Source: Pseudolabrys sp963742345
GTDB taxonomy: Bacteria; Pseudomonadota; Alphaproteobacteria; Rhizobiales; Xanthobacteraceae
Direction of reading: 5' to 3'
NCBI GenBank assembly: GCA_963742345.1
Contig: CAVULO010000002.1
Location: 1-64,000 of the forward strand
DNA length: 64,000 nucleotides
The position numbers and the translations under genes were made by a program. Shown piece by piece: positions 27,605 to 36,592 of the stretch (position 1 is the first letter of the stretch; every line of letters starts with the position of its first letter). Under the pieces are notes generated by a model. That model was given only the letters and a program-made list of their open reading frames with translations, did no database searches and had not been told where the DNA came from.

Positions 27605-28357
27605 ATGGATTTGGGATTGAATGGCAAGGTAGCGCTGATCACCGGCGCAGGTCGCGGCGTTGGACGCGAGATCGCGTTGAGTCTAGCGGCCGAAGGTGCT
27701 GCGATCGCGGTCAACTATCGAAGCTCGGCCAAGGACGCCGAGGCGCTGGTCGCAGAGATCACGGGCAAGGGTGGCAAGGCCATAGCTTATGCCGCTGACG
27801 TCGCTGATTTCACCGCGGTGAAGGCAATGGTCGAGGCAGTGGCGAAGGATTTCGGTCGCCTCGATATTCTCGTCAACAATGCCGGGCTCGCGCTGCGCAA
27901 GCGTTTCGTTGAAACGACGCCTGAAGATTGGAAGAGGCAGATAGACGCCTGTCTCTACGGCGCAATCCACTGCTGCTACGCTGCTGCGCCGCATTTCGAG
28001 AAGGCCGGCAACGGTCGCATCGTCAGCGTAATCGGCGATTCCTCACGCGTCGGAGAATCCGGCCTTGCAATCGTCGCTGCCGCGCGCGCCGGCGTAGTGG
28101 CACTGATGAAATCGCTGGCGCGCGAATTAGGACGCAATGGCACCACCGCCAACACCGTTTCTCTGGGGCTGGTTGAGACTGATCATGACAAGGAATGGGT
28201 CGAGGCCAACCGCGAGAAACTCGTAAGGCTTTATCCGGTGCGCCGGCTCGGACAAGCAGGGGACGTTGCACCGATGGTCGCGCTGCTGGTGTCCCCGAAG
28301 AGCGGCTGGATTACAGGCCAGACGCTAAGCATCAGCGGCGGCTTCAGCATGGTGTGA
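27605..28357 (+). CDS. SDR family protein lacking the catalytic Tyr-Lys pair
   Basis: This 250-residue Rossmann protein has the cofactor loop TGAGRGVG (residues 14-21), NNAG (91-94) and a C-terminal ITGQTLSISGG as in classical short-chain dehydrogenases. The active site is unusual: where Tyr-x-x-x-Lys is expected, the sequence is VAAAR, with Val157 for Tyr and Arg161 for Lys. It may therefore not be a redox enzyme, or may use another acid/base. It sits between the hydroxylase and the CoA ligase in the plus operon. Confidence 0.88.
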   Translation: MDLGLNGKVALITGAGRGVGREIALSLAAEGAAIAVNYRSSAKDAEALVAEITGKGGKAIAYAADVADFTAVKAMVEAVAKDFGRLDILVNNAGLALRKRFVETTPEDWKRQIDACLYGAIHCCYAAAPHFEKAGNGRIVSVIGDSSRVGESGLAIVAAARAGVVALMKSLARELGRNGTTANTVSLGLVETDHDKEWVEANREKLVRLYPVRRLGQAGDVAPMVALLVSPKSGWITGQTLSISGGFSMV

Positions 28358-28371
28358 TGGAGGAAGGATCG

Positions 28372-29919
28372 ATGCTGCAAACTGAGCTGATTGCCCCGGT
28401 CCCGGAGCTGTTAGCCCGCCATGCTAGAGAGCGTGGGGCTAAAATCGCGTATCGTGACGCGCGTTCGCAAGTCACATACGCGGAATTGTTCAATCGTACG
28501 GCCAACATCGCCGGCCATCTCGCGGACAACGGCGTGGAGCCCGGCGACACAGTCGCGATCATGCTTCCGAATTCGGTGCAATGGGTGGAGGCCTGCTTCG
28601 GCGCCACACGTGCGGGCGCGCTTGGCGTGCCGATCAGCTATGATTCCTCTGAGCCGGAGATTGCCTACCGCCTCGCCGACGCGGCCTGCAAGGCGGTTTT
28701 CACCACCGCCGAGCGCGCGGACCTTTTCGTCAAGCTGCAAAAAGACGCGCCCAATCTCAAGACCTTGATCGTCACCGATCGCGGTTCGTCGAGCGCGAAA
28801 GCGTTGCGTTACGCAGACCTCATCGGCAAGGCGCCGAGATCGGCGCCGCGCGACCCGCCGCTGATGCACGAGCCGTCCTACATTCTTTACACGTCCGGCA
28901 CTACCGGTCGCGCCAAGGGCGTCAAGCTCACGGTGCACGGTATGCTGTGGGTTGCGGCCTCGTGCTGGGGACCGATCACCGGCCTTTGCGAGCGCGACAC
29001 GGTGCTCTCGCCATTGCCGCTGTTCCATTCCTATGCGCTCAATCTTTCCGTGCTCTCAATTCTGGCTGCCGGCGCGAGTGAATACATCATGGAGCGATTC
29101 TCCACCGGCGAGGCGGTGCGTCTGCTCAAGACCGGGGAATTCACTTATTTCCCCGGTGTGCCGACGATGTTTCACTACCTCTTGCAGGCGACCAAGGACG
29201 AGAAGAACCTCAAGATTCCCGGCCTGCGACTGTGCGCCTCCGCCGGCGCAATCATGCCGGCAACTCTCAACCGCGAATTCGAGGCGCAATTTGGCGTGCC
29301 GCTGCTGGACGGCTACGGCATAACTGAAACCTCGACCATGGTGACGATGAACTGGCCGCATGGCGGGCGCACGCTCGGCTCCTGCGGTCTGCCGCTGCCG
29401 GGCCTCGCCGTGCGGATCGTCGACCCCGCGAGCGGGCAGGACGCTGCGCCCGGACAGGAAGGCGAGCTGATTGTGCGCGGGCCGAACGTGATGCCCGGCT
29501 ATCACAACAAGCCCGAGGAAACGCGCACTGCACTGCGTGCGGGCTGGTATTACACCGGCGATCTCGCGAAGTGCGACGAAAACGGCTTTCTCACTATTAC
29601 CGGGCGGCTGAAGGAACTCATCATCCGTGGGGGCCAGAACATCGCGCCGGCCGAAATCGAGGAGGTGGTGAACACCTTCGCGCCAGTGCTCGATTGCGCC
29701 GTGGTTGGGGTGGCGCACGAGCATCTCGGCGAAGTTCCTGCGCTGTTCGTGGTCGCGCGACCGGGGGAGAACGTCGAAATCGAGGCAGTCTTGACGCATT
29801 GCAAGGCTCGTCTGTCGGCCTACAAAATTCCGCATGCGGTGCATCTAATTGCCGAAATTCCGCGTACTGGATCGGGTAAGATCATACGCTACAAGCTCAA
29901 GGAAACGCTGAAGGCGTAG
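28372..29919 (+). CDS. Acyl-CoA synthetase (AMP-forming)
   Basis: This 515-residue ligase has ILYTSGTTGRAKGVKLT for ATP binding, LDGYGITETSTMVTMNW, GWYYTGDLAKCDENGFL and GRLKELIIRGGQNIAPAEIE, with the catalytic Lys in RTGSGKIIRYKL. It is closest in style to medium-chain or aryl acyl-CoA ligases, but substrate cannot be assigned. The start at 28372 has GGAGGAAGG ten bases upstream. It directly precedes the CoA-ester dehydratase-like gene, suggesting that it makes that enzyme's substrate. Confidence 0.9.
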   Translation: MLQTELIAPVPELLARHARERGAKIAYRDARSQVTYAELFNRTANIAGHLADNGVEPGDTVAIMLPNSVQWVEACFGATRAGALGVPISYDSSEPEIAYRLADAACKAVFTTAERADLFVKLQKDAPNLKTLIVTDRGSSSAKALRYADLIGKAPRSAPRDPPLMHEPSYILYTSGTTGRAKGVKLTVHGMLWVAASCWGPITGLCERDTVLSPLPLFHSYALNLSVLSILAAGASEYIMERFSTGEAVRLLKTGEFTYFPGVPTMFHYLLQATKDEKNLKIPGLRLCASAGAIMPATLNREFEAQFGVPLLDGYGITETSTMVTMNWPHGGRTLGSCGLPLPGLAVRIVDPASGQDAAPGQEGELIVRGPNVMPGYHNKPEETRTALRAGWYYTGDLAKCDENGFLTITGRLKELIIRGGQNIAPAEIEEVVNTFAPVLDCAVVGVAHEHLGEVPALFVVARPGENVEIEAVLTHCKARLSAYKIPHAVHLIAEIPRTGSGKIIRYKLKETLKA

Positions 29920-29933
29920 CCAGGAGAAGCGTT

Positions 29934-31418
29934 ATGGACACAGAGACGCTCTGGGCTGATTTCAAGAAACCAATCGCGAACGCGGACGACTACGTCGCCT
30001 CGCTGCGCGGGCGTCGCATGAACGTATTCTTCATGGGCGAGCGCGTCGCCGAGCCAGCCGATCATCCAGTAATCCGGCCTTCAGTCAACGCCATGGCCGA
30101 GACCTTTCGGCTGGCCAGCGAACGGCCGGAGCTTGGCTCGGTGTCCTCCGATATCGCGCGGCAGGTGGTCAATCGATTTCTACACGTGCCGGTCAGTCCA
30201 GGCGAACTCGTCGCCAAGCACGAGATGCAGCGCGAGCTTGGCCGGCGCACCGGCACCTGCTTCCAGCGCTGCGTCGGGCTCGATGCCATCGGCACCTGCC
30301 ATTCGGTGACGTTTGATATCGACGCCAAGAACGGGACCAAATACCACGAGCGATTTCTCAAATTTTTACGCCGGGCGCAGGCCGCCAATGTGGTGATCGG
30401 CGGTGCCATGACCGATCCGAAAGGCGACCGCTCGAAGGCGCCGCACCAGCAGAGCGATCCGGATCTCTTTCTGCGTGTGGTCAAGCGTGACGACAAAGGC
30501 ATCTACGTTTCCGGCGCCAAGATGCACCAGACCGGCGCGGTCAATTCGCACTGGCTTATCTTCATGCCGACCATGCGCATGACCGCAGCCGATCGCGACT
30601 GGTCGGTGGTTGGCGCAATTCGCGTCGACGCGCCTGGTCTCACTTACATCATCGGCCGCCAGACCAATGACACGCGCATTGTGGACGGCGGCGCGATGGA
30701 TGCCGGCAATGCGCAGTTTGCCGGCCAGGAATCGCTGATTGTCTTCGAAGACGTGTTCGTGCCGTACGCCCACGTGTTTATGGATGGCGAGTGGGAGTAT
30801 GCTTCATCGTTGGTCGAGCGTTTCACGACCTATCATCGCTCGTCTTACGTCTGCAAAACCGGATTGGGCGACGTACTGATCGGCGCTGCGGCTTCGGCTG
30901 CAGAACACAACGGCGTCGAAGCTGCCTCTCATATCAAGGACAAATTGGTCGAGATGACGCATCTCAATGAGACCATCTATTCAAGCTGTATGGCGGCTGC
31001 ACATCAATCGAAACCGGTGGCCTCGGGCGCCTATCTTAATGACGAGATGCTCTCCAATGTTGCCAAGCATAACGTCACGCGCTTTCCTTTCGAGATCGCG
31101 CGGCTGGCACAGGATATTGCCGGCGGGCTGATCGTCACAATGCCGTCAGAAAAGGACTTGCAGAACAACGAAGTCGGCCCGTTGATTCGTAAATTTCTGC
31201 AAGGGCGCGACGGCGTCGAGGTCACCGACCGCATGCGCATTTTGCGGTTAATCGAGAACATGACGATCGGCCGAAATGCGGTCGGCTATCTGACGGAAAG
31301 CCTGCATGGCGCCGGTTCGCCGCAGGCGCAGCGTATTCAGATCGCACGCGGGATGAAAATTGAGGACAAGAAGGCGCGCGCAAGAAAATTGGCCGGTATA
31401 AGCCAATCGGCCAAATAG
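29934..31418 (+). CDS. 4-hydroxybutyryl-CoA dehydratase (AbfD)-like protein
   Basis: This 494-residue protein is in the HpaB/AbfD superfamily, but it carries the [4Fe-4S] ligands of the dehydratase branch: Cys109-x3-Cys113 (GTCFQRCVG), His301 and Cys307 (YHRSSYVCK). From memory, AbfD has Cys99, Cys103, His292 and Cys299, so the last pair is one residue closer here. Other matches are GAMTDPKGDRS, HQTGAVNSH, MTHLNETIY and LHGAGSPQAQR. AbfD dehydrates a 4-hydroxyacyl-CoA through a ketyl radical and isomerises vinylacetyl-CoA. It should act on a CoA ester made by the adjacent ligase. Confidence 0.85.
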   Translation: MDTETLWADFKKPIANADDYVASLRGRRMNVFFMGERVAEPADHPVIRPSVNAMAETFRLASERPELGSVSSDIARQVVNRFLHVPVSPGELVAKHEMQRELGRRTGTCFQRCVGLDAIGTCHSVTFDIDAKNGTKYHERFLKFLRRAQAANVVIGGAMTDPKGDRSKAPHQQSDPDLFLRVVKRDDKGIYVSGAKMHQTGAVNSHWLIFMPTMRMTAADRDWSVVGAIRVDAPGLTYIIGRQTNDTRIVDGGAMDAGNAQFAGQESLIVFEDVFVPYAHVFMDGEWEYASSLVERFTTYHRSSYVCKTGLGDVLIGAAASAAEHNGVEAASHIKDKLVEMTHLNETIYSSCMAAAHQSKPVASGAYLNDEMLSNVAKHNVTRFPFEIARLAQDIAGGLIVTMPSEKDLQNNEVGPLIRKFLQGRDGVEVTDRMRILRLIENMTIGRNAVGYLTESLHGAGSPQAQRIQIARGMKIEDKKARARKLAGISQSAK

Positions 31419-31449
31419 GCTCGCGACCGTGCGGGTTTTGTGATTAAAG

Positions 31450-31493
31450 CTACGAATCCGGGGGCGGGAGTTCGAATCTCTTCGGGCGTACCA
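31450..31493 (+). repeat. Second tRNA-Arg(ACG) 3'-half fragment, diverged
   Basis: These 44 bases begin with the same anticodon loop CTACGAA as the fragment at 4054 and share its T-arm core AGTTCGAATCTCTTCGGGCG. They lack one base in the variable region and have GTACC where the first copy has GCGCC at the CCA end. No 5' half is present. The two copies are in direct orientation 27.4 kb apart and bracket the catabolic cluster. The intact tRNA-Arg(TCG) starts 15 bases downstream and is a different tRNA. Confidence 0.8.
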
Positions 31494-31508
31494 CCCTTAT
31501 CCTCCAAG

Positions 31509-31585
31509 GCGCCGGTAGCTCAGCTGGATAGAGCACCAGACTTCGAATCTGGGGGTCAGGGGTTCGAATCCCTTCCGGCGCGCCA
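31509..31585 (+). tRNA. tRNA-Arg (anticodon TCG)
   Basis: This is a complete 77-base tRNA. The acceptor stem GCGCCGG pairs with CCGGCGC, followed by discriminator G and encoded CCA. The D arm is GCTC/GAGC, the anticodon stem CCAGA/TCTGG with loop CTTCGAA, and the T arm has loop TTCGAAT. The anticodon TCG reads the CGA arginine codon. It lies immediately downstream of a tRNA-Arg(ACG) fragment, marking an integration hot spot. Confidence 0.97.
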
Positions 31586-31608
31586 CTTCTTTTTATGAAG
31601 AAATCGCG

Positions 31609-31932
31609 ATGAAATGCGTGTTGACGATCATCTCGCTACTTGCGGTGTTGTTTGCCGCCAGTTCCGCCGCGCAAGCCCAGGATCCGGTGGGTCACGGCCA
31701 GGCGTTGGTCGCGGAATTCTGCGGGCGCTGCCACGCAATCGGCACCAAGGGCAAAAGCCGACACCCGGACGCCCCGCCGTTTCGCACGCTAGGCCGCACT
31801 GTCGATCTTGATGAGCTTCCCCGCACGCTCGAGCGCGGAATCTCATCGGGTCATCCCGACATGCCCGAGTTCAAGTTCAGTCACGACGACGCGCTCGCCG
31901 TTCGTGCCTATCTGCGCGTCATCCAGGAATAG
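31609..31932 (+). CDS. Small c-type cytochrome
   Basis: This 107-residue protein has a signal peptide (VLTIISLLAVLFAASSAAQA) and a single haem-binding motif CGRCH at residues 38-42. A likely Met axial ligand lies in GHPDMPEF near residue 86. It is a soluble or loosely attached periplasmic class I cytochrome that carries electrons between redox enzymes. It stands just outside the right tRNA repeat; whether it serves the molybdenum hydroxylases is unknown. Confidence 0.88.
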   Translation: MKCVLTIISLLAVLFAASSAAQAQDPVGHGQALVAEFCGRCHAIGTKGKSRHPDAPPFRTLGRTVDLDELPRTLERGISSGHPDMPEFKFSHDDALAVRAYLRVIQE

Positions 31933-31960
31933 TGCCTCGTACCGCAGGGCAACGAGTCTG

Positions 31961-32927
31961 CTAGCGGTCGATGGTGATTTCCTCGCCGCGGGCACGCGAG
32001 ACACAAATCATGATGGTGTCTTTGCGCTCATGCTCGGCAAGCACCAGGTCGCGGTGATCGGCTTCGCCCGCCAGCAATTTCGTCCGGCAGGTACCGCAGG
32101 TGCCAGTTTCGCAGGAACTCGGCACCTCCAGCCCGTGCTCACGCAGAACTTCGAGGATTGTCTTGCTGGTCGGAACATCGAGGACTTCGCCGGAACGCGC
32201 GAGGCGTACCTTGAACGGCTTGTCATCCGGCTTATGCGTCTCTGCCTCGCTGAATGCTTCGAAATGCACGGCCGTGGACGACCAGTGGTCGGTCATCGCG
32301 CGCACCGCCTCCATCAACGGGCGCGGCCCGCAGCAATAGAGGTGCTCGCGATTTTTCCGCTCCGCCAGAATCGGGCGCAGATCGAGCGAGCGCGACGCGT
32401 CGCCCTGGTCGTAGTGAATCGTGACGATGTCCTTGAATTGCTGGCGCGCTCAGCTCGTCGCGGAACGCGGTCGTTTCCGGCGAGCGCGAACAATAGAACA
32501 GGCGGAAGCGTTTGCCCTCCGCCATGACCTGCCGGATCATCGCCATGATCGGCGTAACGCCGATGCCGCCGGCAATGAATAGAAAATCCTGCGCGCGCGG
32601 CGGCAGGCCAAAATCGTTGACCGGTGCGGTCACTGTCAGCTCGTCGCCGGCTTTCACGTTGTCGATCAGGTTGCAGGAGCCGCCGCGGCCGTTGCTCTCG
32701 CGCTTGACCGCAATCTGATAACGGTCGCGCTCGGCCGGATCGTTGCACAGCGAATATTTGCGCAACAGGCCGTTCGGCACCCGGACAGCAATATGCGCGC
32801 CGGCGGAAAATTCCGGCAATGGCTTTCCATCCGGATCGCGAAATTCGAGGAGATGGATGCCGTCGGCGATCTGATCGTTACGCGTCACGCGCAGCAGCAT
32901 CGAAATTGGCGGGTCAGTGGCAGTCAT
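31961..32927 (-). pseudogene. Ferredoxin-type oxidoreductase (FAD, NAD, 2Fe-2S), one frameshift
   Basis: Joined across a shift near 32447, this is a phthalate dioxygenase reductase-like protein of about 320 residues. The FAD domain has LRKYSLCNDPAERDRYQIAV, the NAD domain has FIAGGIGVTPIMAMIRQV and CCGPRPLMEAV, and the C-terminal ferredoxin has CETGTCGTCRTKLL with a later Cys. It feeds electrons from NAD(P)H to an oxygenase. An extra C after AGCGCG explains the shift. No Rieske oxygenase is seen in the window. It might supply the flavin monooxygenase, but that is speculative. Confidence 0.85.
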
Positions 32928-33001
32928 CGTGTCTCCGAAGGGTGGGCGAGGCCCAACAAGTGGCGACTTTATTTCGCGAGGGCAAGGGGATAACCGGCGC
33001 G

Positions 33002-34467
33002 TCAGCGCGCGCCGGTGCTTACGCGCTCGATTGGCCGGGGGCCGGCTGCGGCCAGCGGCGCATTCTCCGCCGTGAGCGCGCCATAGGCGTCGGCAAGGCC
33101 CGCGCCGAACATGACATCAGGTCCTTTCGGCCCGAGATCCTTGGCGGTCGCCTGCAGGATGCTGCGCACTTGATCGGGCGTGAGGTCGCGCTTGCGTTGA
33201 AGCATCAGCGCCACAATGCCGCTGACCTCGGCTGCGGAATAGGATGTGCCGGACGATACTTCGTAGCCACTCTCGGGGATGGCGACGAGGATTTGCGCAC
33301 CAGGCGCGGCTACCGCGATGTGACGGCCACGGTTCGATTGCTCGAATAGTTTGTCCTCGGCGTCGGTCGCGCTGACTGCGATCACGTTGGGGTCGGCGGC
33401 CGGATAGAGCGGCGGCGACATCGCTCCGGCATTGCCGGCGGCTGCCACCAGCACGATGCCTTTTTTGTGCGCAGCCTCCAGGCTGCGGTGGATGGCGGGA
33501 TCGGACGGGCCGGCAAAACTCATATTGATGACGCGGGCGCCGTGTGCGGCCGCCCAGTCGATACCTTTGAGGATATTGAAGGTGGTGCCTTCGGCGCCGG
33601 CGTCCTTCGGGTCGAAGGTGCGCACAGCCAGTATTTTCGCGTCAGGCGCCGCGCCCATCAGTTTGCCGTGCGCCGCGATCAATCCCGCGATGGCCGTGCC
33701 GTGCTTGTGCGGCCCTGTTGAGGGTGTGAGCGTATCGAAGCTTTCTGCGATGGAGCCCGCCAATTCGGGGTGATTGATGTCGATGCCCGAAGTCGATCAC
33801 CGCAACCAGGACATTATCGCCCTTGGCGAGAGCGTGCGCCTGCGGCAGATGCAGCTTGGCGAGTTCGTATTGCGCGGGATCGCCTTCGCTCCTCGCTTCG
33901 CTCTCTTGAAGCGTGAAAAGATAATTCGGTTGCGCCGACGCGACGAGCCGATCGCCCTCGAGCGCACGCACGACCGTCGCGACCGAGCGACGGTCCGGAA
34001 TGCGCCAGCGGTACAGCGTTGTGTTGGACAACTGGAAGGCCTGGCTTTCGATGCGCGTCAGCCGGAACCGGCGTTGCAGGGCGTCGATTTGTTGCGTGCT
34101 GACTGAATTGGAAAGCTCGATCACGACCTCGTCCGGCACGAGCCTGCGCTCGTTGGCCGGCGGCGCACCGCTCGCGCCGCGACGGTTCGCTTGCTGTGAT
34201 CGGCGGGCGGCCGTCATCGATGAAGGGGCCGTCCGGCGGGTAACCTTGCGGCACCGCCATGATGACTCCGGGCACGACTGCGCCCCATCCGGGACCACGA
34301 AAGCCACCACCATGAAAGTCGCTGCCGCCGCCGGTTGGTCCCATCGGCCTGCCGACATTAGGCGAGGGACCGCGGCTAAACATTTTCTGTGCAAAGGCAC
34401 CGTCCACCAACGCAAAGGTGAGCGTCGCAGCAGTGAGGCAGAGCAGGGCTGTTCGTTGCACGCGCAT
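33002..34467 (-). pseudogene. Subtilase (S8) serine protease, two frameshifts
   Basis: The gene starts with a signal peptide (MRVQRTALLCLTAATLTFAL) at 34467 and ends at 33002. The middle frame gives VIELSNSVSTQQIDALQRRF, an inhibitor-like prodomain. The triad is spread over frames: Asp in VLVAVID, His in GPHKHGTAIAGLIAAHG, Ser in SGTSYSAAEVSGIVAL, with oxyanion Asn in AAAGNAG. Shifts lie near 34205 and 33790, the latter an extra G in GGG before HPEL. Repaired, it is a complete exported protease of about 485 residues. It neighbours an anti-sigma/ECF sigma pair on the same strand. Confidence 0.82.
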
Positions 34468-34501
34468 GATGCGACCTCCGATGGCGGCGGTGCCGTTTGT
34501 C

Positions 34502-35187
34502 CTACTCGGTCGTGGCGATGAAGCCGACGACCTTGTCTTCCTGCAACTTCTTCACGATGCGGGCGAGCTCACCCTTCGGAATGCCGGTCACAGCGACGCG
34601 GACTTTATAGAGCCCGCCGGCCATCGGTCCGGCCGCGATCGAAAGCTTGTTGGCTTCGAGGAATTTGGTGATGTCATCGGACGACGCCTGCGGCGCGAAA
34701 CGGATCAGGGTGAACGCCCCGACGCCCGGATCCGTGGTCGGCGCAGAGGCCGTCTCGTAGCCGGCCGTTTTCGTTTCCTTCAGCATGATGTCCGCGAGCA
34801 ATCCGGCCTGCAACAGGATCGCGAATACGGCGGCGCTTGCCGACCAGGCCAGCGTGCGTGGCGACAGGCTCGCAAAGAATTCGCCGATGCGCGCTGCCGA
34901 GATCCGAATGACGCGGCCCGCCGGCGTGCGGGCTCGGCGTCGATCTTGGCGAACAGTTTTTCCAGCGCGCGTGCAGACGGCGCACCCAGCGTTTCATTGA
35001 GATGGATGGTCTCGCCAAATTCCTCGCGCACCAGCGCGTAGCGGCGCGCAAGCTCGGGATCGCGCGCGAGCGCCTCTTCGACGCGTTGGGCGTCGCGGCG
35101 GCTCAGCGTTCCCGCCGCATGCCACGGCAAGAGCTCTTCGATTTCCTGGCGCTCGGGCGCTTCTTGTTTCATCGCATTCATGGCCAA
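34502..35187 (-). pseudogene. Anti-sigma factor, one frameshift
   Basis: The N-terminal part (35187-34920) has IEELLPWHAAGTLSRRDAQR and EALARDPELARRYALVREEF, typical of anti-sigma factors that bind ECF sigmas. After a missing C near 34920 the frame continues PAGRVIRIS, a membrane helix around LAWSASAAVFAILLQAGLL, and a periplasmic domain of about 95 residues ending FIATTE at 34502. Total about 227 residues. The start overlaps the sigma gene by ten bases. The protein would hold the sigma factor at the membrane until a signal arrives. Confidence 0.8.
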
Positions 35188-35738
35188 CCTCGATCTATTC
35201 CTTGCTCCTTCAGGAGCTCGGAGAGTTTCTTGCGCGCGTAGAACATACGCGTCTTCACGGTTGCCTCCGGGATGCCGACGATCTCGGCCACTTCTTCCAC
35301 CGACTTCTCGTGGTAGTACACGAGGTCGACGATTTCCCGATGGTCAGCCGACAGCTTGGTCAGGCATTGCCGCAAGGCCGAGCTCTTGTCCTTCTTCGCC
35401 AGCGCCGTTTCGGGATCGTCAGCGTGATCCTCGATCTGTCCCGCCGTCTCGTCATCCAGTTCTTCCTCCGGCCGGCGCCGTAATGCCGACAGGGCTTTGA
35501 ACCGCGCGATGCTCAGCATCCATGTCGAGGCGGCGGAACGGCCCTCGAACTTTCCGGCTTGCCGCCAGACGTCGAGGAACACCTCGCTGATCAAGTCTTC
35601 CGCCGTCGCTTCGTTGCGTACCAGCCGGAGTACGAACCGGTACACCCGAACATGGTGCCGCGCGTACAGCACCTGCATGGCGAGCCGGTCGCCACCTGCG
35701 ATTCGCGATATCAGAACTTCGTCCGAAGTCGTTTGCAT
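35178..35738 (-). CDS. ECF-type RNA polymerase sigma factor
   Basis: This 186-residue sigma factor has region 2 (VLYARHHVRVYRFVLRLVRN, ATAEDLISEVFLDVWRQ) and region 4 (LSADHREIVDLVYYHEKSVE, GIPEATVKTRMFYARKKL). It recognises promoters for a small regulon and is controlled by the anti-sigma factor whose gene overlaps its end. The trio sigma, anti-sigma and exported subtilase suggests a response to cell-envelope or protein-folding stress; the true signal is unknown. Confidence 0.92.
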   Translation of the reverse strand: MQTTSDEVLISRIAGGDRLAMQVLYARHHVRVYRFVLRLVRNEATAEDLISEVFLDVWRQAGKFEGRSAASTWMLSIARFKALSALRRRPEEELDDETAGQIEDHADDPETALAKKDKSSALRQCLTKLSADHREIVDLVYYHEKSVEEVAEIVGIPEATVKTRMFYARKKLSELLKEQGIDRGWP

Positions 35739-36048
35739 CGCAGAACAATCGGCTCGTGCATGGGTCGCTTGGCGGGGCGCCCAGGTTCAATCCAAATCGA
35801 GGAAATTTGCACCGCCCGCCCCATGGGGGGTGGAAGGCCAGTTTCCCCTTTTCGGACGCGACTGGGCAAGCCAAGGCCGGTAAATGCCGGCATTTACCCG
35901 TTTTGGCGTGAATAAAGCGTGACGCGACAGGCCCCAGGCAGATCGGCGACGGGACCTTTGAACCTTTCCCAGGCAGGGCGGCGACCCATGTTCAGGATGT
36001 GACAACCGCATCCCGAGCAACCCACGTCCCTGAGACAGGAGAACCGTC
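35739..36048. other. Divergent intergenic region, no gene seen
   Basis: I find no coding sequence with support in these 310 bases between the ECF sigma gene and the His-rich protein gene. Promoters for both directions must lie here, but no -35/-10 pair stands out. The sequence upstream of 36049 contains GACAGGAGAA, the ribosome binding site of the plus-strand gene. Confidence 0.4.
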
Positions 36049-36292
36049 ATGTTCCGCAAACTCACTCTCGCCCTCGGCGCGACCGTTGCGATCGGTGCCG
36101 CCGCTCTGATCCCGACCTCTGCTTCTGCCCATATGCATGGCCACGGCCACTTCTACGGCCACGGCCACGGCTGGGGTTGGGGCGTCGGCATCTATGCGCC
36201 GACACTACATCGCCTCCGACTGCTACGTCACGAAACAACTCGTCAATACGCCGGTTGGTCCGCACGTGCGTCGCATCACGGTTTGCGATTAA
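36049..36292 (+). pseudogene. Small exported His/Gly-rich protein, one frameshift
   Basis: A signal peptide (MFRKLTLALGATVAIGAAAL) is followed by a His-Gly repeat (HMHGHGHFYGHGHGWGWGVG). After this the frame is shifted near 36203. In the correct frame it reads YIASDCYVTKQLVNTPVG and ends ITVCD at 36292, the usual C-terminus of these short Bradyrhizobium-type proteins of about 80 residues. The His-rich stretch suggests metal binding. AGGAGAA precedes the start. Function is not established. Confidence 0.75.
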
Positions 36293-36318
36293 GCGAGCGA
36301 ACCATGGACGGGAAATAG

Positions 36319-36349
36319 CCCCGGCTTCGCCAAGCGAAGTCGGGGTTTT
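36319..36349 (+). terminator. Rho-independent terminator
   Basis: CCCCGGCTTCG at 36319 pairs with CGAAGTCGGGG at 36335 with a five-base loop and one mismatch, followed by TTTT. It lies 26 bases after the corrected stop of the His-rich protein gene. Confidence 0.85.
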
Positions 36350-36497
36350 CCCTGTTCGAGCTGAGCTGGGCATCCTCTTGCTGCGCGTCGGAATTTGTTA
36401 TGCTCGTCGTCAATTAGTAGTCGGCGGGGCCCGCAGGCGTCGGCGGAAGAGATCAAAAAGAGGTATTCTCAGTATTTCGGTATTTGATCCGTTCGTC

Positions 36498-36520
36498 ATG
36501 GCCGGGCTCGTCCCGGCCAT
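36498..36520. repeat. Short palindromic intergenic repeat
   Basis: A 23-base near-perfect palindrome with arms ATGGCCGGG and CCCGGCCAT. The same 23 bases occur as the exact reverse complement at 46589-46611. Such elements are common between genes in Bradyrhizobium and relatives. It lies in the 240-base gap before the dehalogenase-like gene, which otherwise shows nothing. Confidence 0.75.
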
Positions 36521-36592
36521 CCACGTCTTGAACAATGAGGAAGGCGTGGATGCCCGGCACAAGGCGGGCGTGACCAAAACCAAGGCCGTGTC

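Noticed and set aside
29934..31418. A second HpaB-type monooxygenase
   Set aside because: The four Cys/His ligands and sequence motifs match the AbfD dehydratase branch, so I do not call it a monooxygenase.
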